Origin: Sphingomonas sp. TDK1
Lineage (GTDB): Bacteria; Pseudomonadota; Alphaproteobacteria; Sphingomonadales; Sphingomonadaceae
Assembly (NCBI RefSeq): GCF_001650735.1
Contig: NZ_LXVY01000002.1
Coordinates: 114,030 to 178,029, forward strand
Reading direction: 5' to 3'
Length of the DNA: 64,000 nt
This document shows, in pieces, positions 47,535 through 55,756 of the stretch. Every line of letters starts with the position of its first letter. Position 1 is the first letter of the stretch. The translations under genes were made by a program, and so were the position numbers. Under the pieces are notes generated by a model, which had not been told where the DNA came from, made no database searches, and saw only the letters and a list, made by a program, of their open reading frames with translations.

Positions 47535-48653
47535 ATGACCACCGAAGTCGATTATTACGAACTGCTCGAAGTCGAGCGCACCGCCGATGATGCGACGATC
47601 AAGTCGGCCTATCGAAAACTGGCGATCAAATATCACCCGGACAAGAATGGCGGGTGCAAGGAACATGAAGACAAGTTCAAGGCGATCAACGAAGCCTATG
47701 ACTGTCTGAAGGATCCACAAAAGCGCGCAGCATATGATCGCTTCGGCCATGCCGCGTTCCAGAATGGCGGCGGCGGCCATCACGGCGGCAACGGCGATTT
47801 CGGCGCGTTCAGCGACATTTTCGAAAGCGTGTTCGGCGAATTCATGGGCGGCGGGCGCGGCAGTGGCCGGCCCCAGCGGCGCGGCGCGGACCTACGCTAC
47901 GACATGGAAATCTCGCTCGAACAGGCCTTCCACGGCCATTCCACTGAGATCACCATCGACGTCTCGGGCCCCTGCGACAGCTGCAACGGCTCCGGCGCCA
48001 CGCCCGGCACCAAGGCCAAGACCTGCACCACCTGCGCCGGCCACGGCAAGGTGCGCGCGCAGCAGGGCTTTTTCATGGTCGAGCGCACCTGCCCCACCTG
48101 CCATGGTGCGGGCGAGGTGATCGCCGAACCCTGCCGCAGCTGCCGCGGCGAGGGCCGGACCGACAAGACCAAGACGCTCAAGATCGAGATTCCCCCCGGC
48201 GTCGACGAAGGCACCCGTATCCGCCTGACCGGCGAGGGCGAGGCCGGCGCACGCGGGGCACCGGCGGGCGATCTCTACATCTTCCTCCATGTGACGCGCC
48301 ACTCGCTCTATGAGCGGCAGGGCACGACGCTGTACGCCCATGCGCCGATCAGCTTCACCACGGCGGCGCTGGGCGGCGAGATCCGCATCCCGGGGCTCGA
48401 CGGCGAGGAGCATGTGATCAAGATCCATGCCGGCACCCAGTCCGGCCGCGAGATGCGCCATCGCGGCGCCGGCATGCCGGTGCTGCAGGGTCGCGGTCGC
48501 GGTGACCTGGTGGTCCGTCTGGAGGTGGAGACGCCGACCAAGCTGACGGCCAAGCAGCGCGAGCTGCTCGAGGAATTCCGCAAGACCGAGACGGGCGAGG
48601 AATGCCCGCAATCGAGCGGCTTCTTCGCTAAGTTGAAGGCGGCGCTCGGTTGA
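47535..48653 (+). CDS. dnaJ: DnaJ, Hsp40 co-chaperone
   Basis: 372 residues, type I. J-domain with HPD at residues 34-36 (YHPDKNGG); Gly-rich linker with GGGGHHGGNGDFGAFSD; four zinc repeats CDSCNGSG, CTTCAGHG, CPTCHGAG, CRSCRGEG; two beta domains; end SSGFFAKLKAALG. Stimulates DnaK ATPase and delivers clients. The ATG lies two bases after a T6 run ending a repeat hairpin, so its ribosome binding site lies within the 3' arm of that hairpin. Confidence 0.98.
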   Translation: MTTEVDYYELLEVERTADDATIKSAYRKLAIKYHPDKNGGCKEHEDKFKAINEAYDCLKDPQKRAAYDRFGHAAFQNGGGGHHGGNGDFGAFSDIFESVFGEFMGGGRGSGRPQRRGADLRYDMEISLEQAFHGHSTEITIDVSGPCDSCNGSGATPGTKAKTCTTCAGHGKVRAQQGFFMVERTCPTCHGAGEVIAEPCRSCRGEGRTDKTKTLKIEIPPGVDEGTRIRLTGEGEAGARGAPAGDLYIFLHVTRHSLYERQGTTLYAHAPISFTTAALGGEIRIPGLDGEEHVIKIHAGTQSGREMRHRGAGMPVLQGRGRGDLVVRLEVETPTKLTAKQRELLEEFRKTETGEECPQSSGFFAKLKAALG

Positions 48654-48677
48654 TGGCTTTTACCCGTACCCATCAGT

Positions 48678-48772
48678 CGTCATTCCGGCGAAAGCCGGAA
48701 TCCATTGGGGTCGCCGTCCAAGCTCAAGCTGGAACCGAGTGGCGAATGGATCCCGGCTTCCGCCGGGATGAC
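48678..48772. repeat. palindromic repeat (GTCATTCCGGCGAAAGCCGG family)
   Basis: Left arm at 48679-48706 and right arm at 48745-48772 are imperfect inverted copies; each arm is also a hairpin (TTCCGGCGAAAGCCGGAA and TCCCGGCTTCCGCCGGGA). Known widely in alphaproteobacteria as a dispersed palindromic element. Lies after dnaJ. Confidence 0.85.
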
Positions 48773-48789
48773 AGCTTGGGGTTAGCCGC

Positions 48790-49458
48790 ATGACCCCCCG
48801 CGAATTGCTCGACACCGCCGACGTCCCCGGCGGCGAGCCGCTACGGCTGTTCCGTCGGGGCGACGATCACATGATCGTGCTCGAACGCAACGAGCTGATG
48901 AACAGCCGGATGAGCGGTTCGGAAGAAGCACTGGCGGTGATGACGCTCGAACGGCTCGGCAAGCGCGAGGCGCGGGTGCTGATCGGCGGCTATGGCATGG
49001 GCTTCACCCTCCGCGCCGCGCTGGGCGTTCTCGGGAGCAACGCCAAGGTGACGGTGGCCGAGCTGGTCCCCAAGATCGTCGACTGGGCGCGCGGACCGAT
49101 GGCGGCGCTGACCAATGGGTGCCTCGACGATCCGCGCGTCAAGATTGTGTTCGACGATGTCGGCCGGGTAATCGCCGATGGCCAGAATGCCTATGACGCG
49201 GTCCTGCTCGACGTCGACAACGGCCCGGACGGGTTGACCCGTATCGGCAATGATAGCCTCTATTCGATGCGCGGCCTCGATTCCGCCCGCCAGGCGCTTC
49301 GCCCCGGCGGCATCCTCGCGGTGTGGTCCGCAGCACCCGACGCGCCCTTCGCGCGCCGGATGCGCGACAGCGGGTTCCAGGTGGAGGAAGTCGCCGTGCG
49401 CGCCCGCCAGAACGGCAAGGGCCCGCGCCATGTCATCTGGTTCGGCAAGCGGCGGTGA
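48790..49458 (+). CDS. spermidine-synthase-like methyltransferase-fold protein
   Basis: 222 residues. Rossmann fold with GGYGMGFTLRAALGVLG (SAM or dcSAM binding) near residue 67, VTVAELVPKIVDWARGP with the acidic ligand, and DAVLLDVDNGPDGLTR. Resembles spermidine synthase but the usual catalytic acid pair (DGGDG) is replaced, so it may be a methyltransferase or a distinct family. It opens after a palindromic repeat and its own short spacer (GGGTTAGCCGC). Substrate unknown. Confidence 0.85.
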   Translation: MTPRELLDTADVPGGEPLRLFRRGDDHMIVLERNELMNSRMSGSEEALAVMTLERLGKREARVLIGGYGMGFTLRAALGVLGSNAKVTVAELVPKIVDWARGPMAALTNGCLDDPRVKIVFDDVGRVIADGQNAYDAVLLDVDNGPDGLTRIGNDSLYSMRGLDSARQALRPGGILAVWSAAPDAPFARRMRDSGFQVEEVAVRARQNGKGPRHVIWFGKRR

Positions 49459-49529
49459 TGCGCCGCCGGGGCTGAGCGCCGTCGGCACTCCCGCCCACAC
49501 CGTCGGCGGAAGTGCGACGCGCGCCTGCC

Positions 49530-49895
49530 TCAACCCACCGTGTGCGCCGTGATCGCATAGCCGAACGGATCGCGGAACGCGAAATAGCGGCCGAATGGTC
49601 CGTCCTTCGGCGCGAAGACGATCGACGTGCCGTTCGCTACCAATTGCCCGTGCAGCGCATCGGCATCGTCGCAGCCGAACCAGAGCGCGACGCCCTCCCC
49701 CAGCGCATTCTCGGTATTCAGCGGCCCGACCGGCGTGCGGACGGCGAACGAAACCGCGCCGGTATCGAACACGACCGCGCCCGGAGGGCTTTGCGGCGCG
49801 AGCTTCAGCCCGACCACCTCGTTGTAGAAGATCCGGGCAGCATCGAGGTCCTGCGTCTGGATGCTGATGAAGTCGGGACCGAGGAGGTGGGCCAT
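49530..49895 (-). CDS. VOC-superfamily protein
   Basis: 121 residues. FISIQTQDLDAARIFYNEVVG and FAFRDPFGYAITAH give the two halves of the VOC fold; the His near the first strand is Ser, so metal-dependent catalysis is doubtful. Divergent from a MarR gene with a palindromic operator between them, hence a likely target of that regulator. Other role could be antibiotic binding; unknown. Confidence 0.9.
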   Translation of the reverse strand: MAHLLGPDFISIQTQDLDAARIFYNEVVGLKLAPQSPPGAVVFDTGAVSFAVRTPVGPLNTENALGEGVALWFGCDDADALHGQLVANGTSIVFAPKDGPFGRYFAFRDPFGYAITAHTVG

Positions 49896-49926
49896 GGCGT
49901 GCTTCCTTTTTTTGTGACACATAATG

Positions 49927-49942
49927 TATCAGCACCCTGATA
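49927..49942. promoter_or_regulatory. operator candidate in the VOC-MarR intergenic region
   Basis: Perfect 6-bp inverted repeat TATCAG-CACC-CTGATA, with a further half site CTGATAT at 49956-49962 next to the MarR start. Placed to control both divergent genes. Confidence 0.75.
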
Positions 49943-49960
49943 ATATATAAGGACCCTGAT

Positions 49961-50410
49961 ATGTCAAGCCAAAAGCTGGAGACGGAAATGGCTGACCCGT
50001 ACGCCACCATTGGATTTGCATTGAAGCTGGCGCAGCAGGCATTGCGCACGCATATGGACGCCGGGCTCCAGCGGATCGGGCTCACCACGCCGCAATATGC
50101 GGTGCTCAACTTCCTCAAGGCGAAGCCGGGCGCTTCGAACGCCGAGCTCGCGCGGCGATCTTTCGTGACGCCGCAAACGATGCAGGGAATCGTGGTGGCG
50201 CTCGAGCGTTCCGGATTCATCGTCCGCGCGCCGCATCCCGACCATGGACGCGTACAGACTACCGAACTGACCGAGCGCGGACGCGAGGTGCTGGCTGCGG
50301 CGTCCGGCATCGTGTCGGAAGTGGAAGCGCGGCTGCGTAACGCTTCCGCCCCGCTCGATCCCGGGACGATCGCCGCAGCCCTGTTGCGGCTTGCCGAAGC
50401 GCTTCGCTGA
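49961..50410 (+). CDS. MarR-family transcriptional regulator
   Basis: 149 residues. Winged helix: LTTPQYAVLNFLKAKPGASN, AELARRSFVTPQTMQGIVVA with recognition helix, wing HPDHGRVQTTELTERGREV. The start could also be the ATG at 49988 (MADPYATIG). Divergent from the VOC gene with a palindrome between, typical of MarR autorepression. Ligand unknown. Confidence 0.93.
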   Translation: MSSQKLETEMADPYATIGFALKLAQQALRTHMDAGLQRIGLTTPQYAVLNFLKAKPGASNAELARRSFVTPQTMQGIVVALERSGFIVRAPHPDHGRVQTTELTERGREVLAAASGIVSEVEARLRNASAPLDPGTIAAALLRLAEALR

Positions 50411-50558
50411 AGTCGGATGGCTATGGCGTCCTAAACGCAATCTGGGCGCGCCCTCCACCAGCGTGCAGCGGAAACTTGGTACGGGTCGTCCCGTCTGCGG
50501 AACGAGGTTCGGGGCTCGTGCATTCCGAAGAGCGCAAGTTCCAGAAGGAAGTCCGACC

Positions 50559-50933
50559 ATGTCCGATACGCCCGAAACCACCAGTCTGCTCGTCACCGCC
50601 CGCGTCGACGGGCTAAAGGTGCGCAGCCGCGACGGGGACTCGCTGGGCCAGGTACAGGCCTTCATGGTCGAAAAGGGCACCGGCCACACACTCTACGCGG
50701 TGCTCAGCCTGGGCGGGTTCCTCGGCATGGGCAAGAGCTATTACCCCCTGCCCTTCGAGCTGATTGCCTACGACGCGACGGGCGACGACTATGTCGTCAC
50801 GATCGACCGCCGCGTGCTCGAAGGTGGCCCAAGCTGGGCGAGCAACGCACCGGAATTCACCCAAGCCTATGCCGATCGCGTGTCCAACTATTACGGCCTC
50901 TCCGCCGCGCGCGTGGACCGCGTGCTAGGCTAA
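50559..50933 (+). CDS. PRC-barrel domain protein
   Basis: 124 residues. PRC-barrel pattern: VDGLKVRSRDGDSLGQVQAF, MVEKGTGHTLYAVLSLGGFL, GMGKSYYPLPFELIAYD, with the end LEGGPSWASNAPEFTQAYAD. Beta-barrel module also found in RimM and photosynthetic reaction-centre H. GAAGGAAG precedes the ATG. Its stop overlaps the stop of the convergent acetyltransferase gene. Role unclear, perhaps stress-related. Confidence 0.88.
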   Translation: MSDTPETTSLLVTARVDGLKVRSRDGDSLGQVQAFMVEKGTGHTLYAVLSLGGFLGMGKSYYPLPFELIAYDATGDDYVVTIDRRVLEGGPSWASNAPEFTQAYADRVSNYYGLSAARVDRVLG

Positions 50934-51814
50934 CCGCGTCGCAGGCGCCGGGAGATCCGTTCGGCGCCGACCCATTGAATGGCACGCTTGGCTAGCGCCA
51001 CGCCGCTGTCGAACCCCGCCAGCGAAGCGATCAGCGCCCGGTTGCTCAGCGTTGGGCGCAGCATCATCAGGTCGAGGCAGGCTACCCCGCCGCTCGCCAT
51101 CTGGCGCTTGTGCTGCCCCTCGCCCTCGGTGAAATCGAACCAGGCGAAGCGACCTTCGGCGAACAGGTCGCGCAGCGCTTCCAGCTGCAGCACCGCGCCG
51201 GGCGACAGCGCGGCGAACTCCGGATCATGTCCGACATGCGCATAGATCAGCGTGTCGCCCTCCGCCGGGCAGCAGAGATAGGCCACCGGCCGCTCGCCGA
51301 GCATCAGCAGCCAGGCGCGCACTGCATCCGCTGCCGCAAGCCGCTGCAATCCGACCGGGTCCTCTGGCAACCCCGCGCCCAGTAATCGCTCCTGATAGGT
51401 CCGCGCCGAGACCGCCCGCGCCAGGGGGTGGAAGACCGCCATTTCCTCGGGGGTACGGAAGCGCCGCACCTCCCCCCCGATCCGGCGCGCCTTGCGCTTC
51501 AGTCCTTGCCGCGTGTTCGCCGACAAGCCCGCCCCCCAGGCATCGAACCCGAGCGACAGGTCGACATGAAAGCGAGTGTAGCGCTGCCGGACGAGCCCGA
51601 GCATCCCATTGCCAAGCAATGAATCGCACGCCGCTTCCGGCAACGACGTCACCAGATAGCCTTCGGCGTCCGCCGGCAGCGGCGGCAACGCACGGCAGCG
51701 TCCCGACCGCACCTCAGCCAGCGTGTGCGGAACCCGCACCAGCCGCCGTCGCACCGAGGTCAGCGTGCGCGCGCCGACCATGAAGCGGATCGACACGGAG
51801 TGCGCGCCGCTCAC
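50930..51814 (-). CDS. CelD-like GNAT acetyltransferase
   Basis: 294 residues. Start GTG overlaps the TGA of the deacetylase gene upstream (GTGA). Acetyltransf_6-type features: FHVDLSLGFDAWGAGLSANT, RQGLKRKARRIGGEVRRF, and LIYAHVGHDPEFAALSPGAV followed by RFAWFDFTEGEGQHKRQM. CelD-type proteins act in polysaccharide acylation or cell-wall peptidoglycan modification. Coupled to a polysaccharide deacetylase, suggesting a glycan-modifying pair. Confidence 0.85.
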   Translation of the reverse strand: MSGAHSVSIRFMVGARTLTSVRRRLVRVPHTLAEVRSGRCRALPPLPADAEGYLVTSLPEAACDSLLGNGMLGLVRQRYTRFHVDLSLGFDAWGAGLSANTRQGLKRKARRIGGEVRRFRTPEEMAVFHPLARAVSARTYQERLLGAGLPEDPVGLQRLAAADAVRAWLLMLGERPVAYLCCPAEGDTLIYAHVGHDPEFAALSPGAVLQLEALRDLFAEGRFAWFDFTEGEGQHKRQMASGGVACLDLMMLRPTLSNRALIASLAGFDSGVALAKRAIQWVGAERISRRLRRG

Positions 51815-52764
51815 CCCGCCCGTTCCTCGACGATATTGGACCAGAGCTGCTCGGCCTGCCGCAGGCGGGTGCGCAGCCTGCTGGGGGCTAGCGGTGCATC
51901 GTCCTGGTGCAGCACCAGCGGCGGCCGGTCGGCGAAATGGGCGGTCGGCAGCAGATCTCGCCGGGCAGCCAGCATGCCGCACAAGGTCTCGAAGCGCCGG
52001 ACATGCACCGCATTGGGCCGCGTTCCCGTGCGGTTGGCCAGTTCGAAGCCATGGCTGACGATCGTCACTGCGGCGTGGTGCGCCGCCACCGCATGATCAA
52101 GCGCCGCACGCATCTCGCGGGCCGAAAGCGCACAGATCTGGAAGTGCCGTAACTGGGTGCCCGCATCGATCAGCGTCACCGGCACTTCGATAATCCCCTG
52201 GTGCATTACCGGGGCAATGCGGCGCGCCGAAAGCCCGATCGCGCTCGGCCAGGGCTGCTCGGAGCCGTTATGGCTCGAATCATACAAGAAGCCTTCTGTC
52301 GCCAGGGCCGCCAAGGTCGCGTCGTTGGCCGAATAGCTGCCCCCTCGAAACGCGATCGGCGCCGACGCCCCCGCCTCGATCAGCAGCGACCGGGCCTGCC
52401 GAATCAACTTGCGCTGCTCCTCAGCACCGTAATCGACGAGATCGAACCGCGTCGGGATCTGGCCGCGATCCGTCGCACTCGCGCCGGTCCAGTTCGGATG
52501 GAGATGCAGTTGCACTTCCTGCCCAGCCGCACGGATCGCCCGGACGATCGCCGTAATCGGCGCGATGCCGTGTACCAGCGCCGGCATCGGATCAACGAAG
52601 AAACATGCCTTGAGCCCGTAATGCGCAAGCCGCTCCAACTGCCAGCCTACGCCGACTCCGGCCGGCTCGAACGATCTCGTCACCACTTCCGCCAGATCGA
52701 GACCGGCGACGTGGTGGCGCCACATCAGCTCGGTATCAATCGTCAGGAAGACATGGGTAGGCAT
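51811..52764 (-). CDS. polysaccharide-deacetylase-like protein
   Basis: 317 residues. NodB-like elements: FLTIDTELMW (first metal Asp region), EVQLHLHPNWTGA (His-x-His), IAFRGGSYSAN, and YDSSHNGSEQPW; VSHGFELANR near the end. Catalytic residues are mostly present though spacing differs from classical NodB. No signal peptide, so action on a lipid-linked intermediate in the cytoplasm is possible. Overlaps the acetyltransferase gene by four bases. Confidence 0.85.
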   Translation of the reverse strand: MPTHVFLTIDTELMWRHHVAGLDLAEVVTRSFEPAGVGVGWQLERLAHYGLKACFFVDPMPALVHGIAPITAIVRAIRAAGQEVQLHLHPNWTGASATDRGQIPTRFDLVDYGAEEQRKLIRQARSLLIEAGASAPIAFRGGSYSANDATLAALATEGFLYDSSHNGSEQPWPSAIGLSARRIAPVMHQGIIEVPVTLIDAGTQLRHFQICALSAREMRAALDHAVAAHHAAVTIVSHGFELANRTGTRPNAVHVRRFETLCGMLAARRDLLPTAHFADRPPLVLHQDDAPLAPSRLRTRLRQAEQLWSNIVEERAG

Positions 52765-52849
52765 GCAGGCGCGTCTCGCTCTCGCCCCGGAGACTGGGGT
52801 CTGTCGCGAACTGGCCTAACCTACCCAGAATGAAGAAATGGCAAAGCGC

Positions 52850-55672
52850 TCAGGGTTTGATCCCATAGCGTGCGAACCGCTCGTCGATTCGCGGTTCGAT
52901 CATCCGTGCCGCCGCGAGATAGGCATCGGCATCCTTCGCTTTGGTCCGCTTGCCGATCACGCCCCGCATATAAAGGCTCGCCGATTGCTCGGGGCTGGCC
53001 CGCAGCGCCGCATCGAGATCGGTCAGCGCCGCATCGAGCTTCCCCATGCGGAAATAGACCATGGCGCGGCTGTCGAGCACTGCGGCCGAGCTGCTGCCCA
53101 GCTCCACGCCGCTGGTACAATCCTGAAGCGCTTCCGGAATCGCGATATTATGCGTCGCCCGGATCCAGCAGCGGCTGTTGAGCAGCGAAGCATTGCGCGG
53201 TGCGGCCGCGATCGCCTCGTCGAGCACGGCGACGGCCTCGTCGACCTGTCCGGCCTCCGCGAGCAAGTCGGCAAGCTGCATCTGCCAGCCGAGCTTCTTC
53301 TCTCCCCCTTGGTCGATCCGCGCCTCAATCAGCCCGCGCGCCTCGTCCAACTGGCCCTTGTCGCGCTTGAAAGTCGCCAGCGCGGCGGTGGCACCGTCCG
53401 AATCCGGCTCCAGCTCCAGCGCGGCCTGCAGGTCGGCCAATGCCTTGTCGTCCTGATGCAGCGCGAAATAGGCCTGGGCGCGCCGGAGCAACGTATCGGC
53501 CGTCGGCGCCAGTGCGATGGCCTTTGTCAGATCGCTGATCGCATCCTCGCGATCATAGATCGTCTCGTAGAACCATGCGCGGTCGGTATAGCCGTCCGGA
53601 TCTTCGGGCTTGGCGGCTATGGCCTTGGCATAGGCTTCGAAGATCGGCTTCAGGCGAATGCTCGAACGCGCGGACAGGATTGCGGCCCAGCGCGGCGGCT
53701 GATCCGCCGGCGCGACCAGACGGAGCGGATTGGCCTTCACTCGCGCCACCTCGGCGCGTGCAGCCGGAATTTGCGCCGCGGCAACCTCCTGCAGCCCCGT
53801 GGTGATGCGGTCCTGCAGCGACACCCAGCCATTGCCCAGCGCCACCTTGCGCGAAAGCTGCATCCCCGCCAGCGCCGCCGGCAGTGTCTGCTGGCCTTCG
53901 AGCGTGAACCCGTCGCCGCCATTGGGCAGCTGCCACCGGCGCTCCACCCACACGTCGCCAGCGGCGCCGCTCACCGCCGGGATGGCTTTCCACGCCGTAC
54001 GCGCGCGGTTTGGCGCGAAGCTGATTCGATCGGCCGTGGCGTCGATCGAGAGGCGCTGACGGCCACGATCCTCCTGCCAGTCCTGATAGGCAACGCCGCT
54101 GGCCGAAACGGTAACGGTGCCACCGGCTGGATCGTCCTCCATCTTCTGGTCATAGGCGCTGTGATTGCCCAGCACCGCCGTGATCTGCGGATCGAGGAAC
54201 GCGACCAGCTTGTCCTTGTCGATCTGTGAGCGAGCCCCCCGCAGGGCCTCGGCCATCGCGCCGCTATAGACGATGCGGATCGTGTAGAGCTCCGGGAAGT
54301 CGATGCCCGCCGTCGCATCGAAAGTGACCGACACTTGCTGGGCGGGGCGTGCGGGCGGCCGCATCGGCATCGCCTCCAACCCCGCGCCTGCGGCGCGGAT
54401 CGGCAGCGCCGTCTTGAAGGCCGGCACATCGTCCAGATCCTCGACGCGCGAGCCGCCCTGGGTGCCGTCCAGCCACAGCGTCTTGCCGGCCACCGTCGCG
54501 CGCACGATCACATGGTCGAATGCGCCCGGCGATGGCAGCCGTGATTCGACGAGGTCGCCCAGGCCGCTGCTCACCAGCGCCGGCTCGGCCTCGATATCCA
54601 GCGCCCGCAGCAGTGAAACGAGCAGCAGCGTCTTGGCCTTGCAGTCGCCATAGCGCAGCGTCCAGGTTTCCGCGGGCGCCTGGGGGCGATAGTTGCCGCT
54701 GTCCATGCCGCGAAACAGGTAGCGGACCTGATCCTGCACGAGCCGCAGCGCCATCGCTGCACGCGTCCGCGGATCCTTGCTGGCGGCTGCGATGCGTGCG
54801 ACTTCGGCGGCGAGCGGGCTCCCGACCGGGATGGCGCCCTCACTCCGATAATAGGGCGCCATCGCCCGCGAGATCGACGCCCAGTCCGCATAGCTGCTCA
54901 CGTCCAGCATCGGCAGCGGCTTGTACCGGGCGGGCGCATCGTCCGGCAGCTCGGGTGGTTTCGGCGTCGGCAGCGGCAGGAGCACTTCGCGATAGCCGCC
55001 CGCGACGGGCTTCGGCTCCGGCCCATGCCGGTCCGCCGAGCCGAACACGCCGCCGCTATAGTCGCGCCATGCCAGCGGGATGTCGTCCTTCCAGAGCAGG
55101 CGGGCACGGCCGAAGCCCAGCTTCGCCGGCGCGGGGACCATCGGCACCACGCTCATGATGTTCTTGCCGAGCACCGCATCCTTGCGGGTGATCGTGAAGG
55201 CCACGTCCAGCACGTCGCCCACGCGCAGCCCCTCCAGCGCCACCGTAGCGGTGAGCATGCCGTCGAGTGCGAACTGCTCCAGCTTCTGCTCGCGCTGGAG
55301 CACGTTGAAGCGCGTCCCCTTGGCCAGCAGGTCAACCCGCTCGCCGGCGCGCAGGATCTGCAGCTTGTGGATAATTAGGTCGCCCTTGCCGGGATCCCAT
55401 TGCAGCGGCAGCGTGCCGCTCTGCGTAAGCATCTGGGGCGAGGCGACCCGGATCGCGCTTTCGAAATAGATCGCGACCTGCCCGTCCTCGAAGCGCTGCT
55501 GCTGATCGAAGATCTGCAGCACCGGCGCGGCATCGTCGAGCTTGGCGGTATCCACCGCCGGGGCGGGCAGCACCCAGGCGGGCGCCGGCTGGTAGAGCGG
55601 CTTGTCCCCGGCATGCGCTACCCCTGCCGTGGACAACAACAACACGGCCAACAACACTCGACGCCCCCGCAT
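52850..55672 (-). CDS. DUF3857-transglutaminase protein with C-terminal TPR repeats
   Basis: 940 residues, from MRGRRVLLAVLLLSTAGVAHA, a signal peptide. DUF3857 domain about residues 50-260; transglutaminase-like core with TLRYGDCKAKTLLL (Cys), AFDHVIV (His) and KTLWLDGTQGG (Asp), a complete catalytic triad. The C-terminal third is TPR: YTDRAWFYETIYDREDAISD, AYFALHQDDKALADLQAALE. Likely periplasmic; the combination of protease-like triad and TPR suggests peptide or glycan processing. Substrate unknown. Confidence 0.88.
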   Translation of the reverse strand: MRGRRVLLAVLLLSTAGVAHAGDKPLYQPAPAWVLPAPAVDTAKLDDAAPVLQIFDQQQRFEDGQVAIYFESAIRVASPQMLTQSGTLPLQWDPGKGDLIIHKLQILRAGERVDLLAKGTRFNVLQREQKLEQFALDGMLTATVALEGLRVGDVLDVAFTITRKDAVLGKNIMSVVPMVPAPAKLGFGRARLLWKDDIPLAWRDYSGGVFGSADRHGPEPKPVAGGYREVLLPLPTPKPPELPDDAPARYKPLPMLDVSSYADWASISRAMAPYYRSEGAIPVGSPLAAEVARIAAASKDPRTRAAMALRLVQDQVRYLFRGMDSGNYRPQAPAETWTLRYGDCKAKTLLLVSLLRALDIEAEPALVSSGLGDLVESRLPSPGAFDHVIVRATVAGKTLWLDGTQGGSRVEDLDDVPAFKTALPIRAAGAGLEAMPMRPPARPAQQVSVTFDATAGIDFPELYTIRIVYSGAMAEALRGARSQIDKDKLVAFLDPQITAVLGNHSAYDQKMEDDPAGGTVTVSASGVAYQDWQEDRGRQRLSIDATADRISFAPNRARTAWKAIPAVSGAAGDVWVERRWQLPNGGDGFTLEGQQTLPAALAGMQLSRKVALGNGWVSLQDRITTGLQEVAAAQIPAARAEVARVKANPLRLVAPADQPPRWAAILSARSSIRLKPIFEAYAKAIAAKPEDPDGYTDRAWFYETIYDREDAISDLTKAIALAPTADTLLRRAQAYFALHQDDKALADLQAALELEPDSDGATAALATFKRDKGQLDEARGLIEARIDQGGEKKLGWQMQLADLLAEAGQVDEAVAVLDEAIAAAPRNASLLNSRCWIRATHNIAIPEALQDCTSGVELGSSSAAVLDSRAMVYFRMGKLDAALTDLDAALRASPEQSASLYMRGVIGKRTKAKDADAYLAAARMIEPRIDERFARYGIKP

Positions 55673-55756
55673 GCAACTCCCCCTCAAAACCAAGTTGGAG
55701 CGTAGCGCATGCGGCGGGACGCTCAAGTGCCCTCTGCGCGCGACGAAGCGTTTGCG

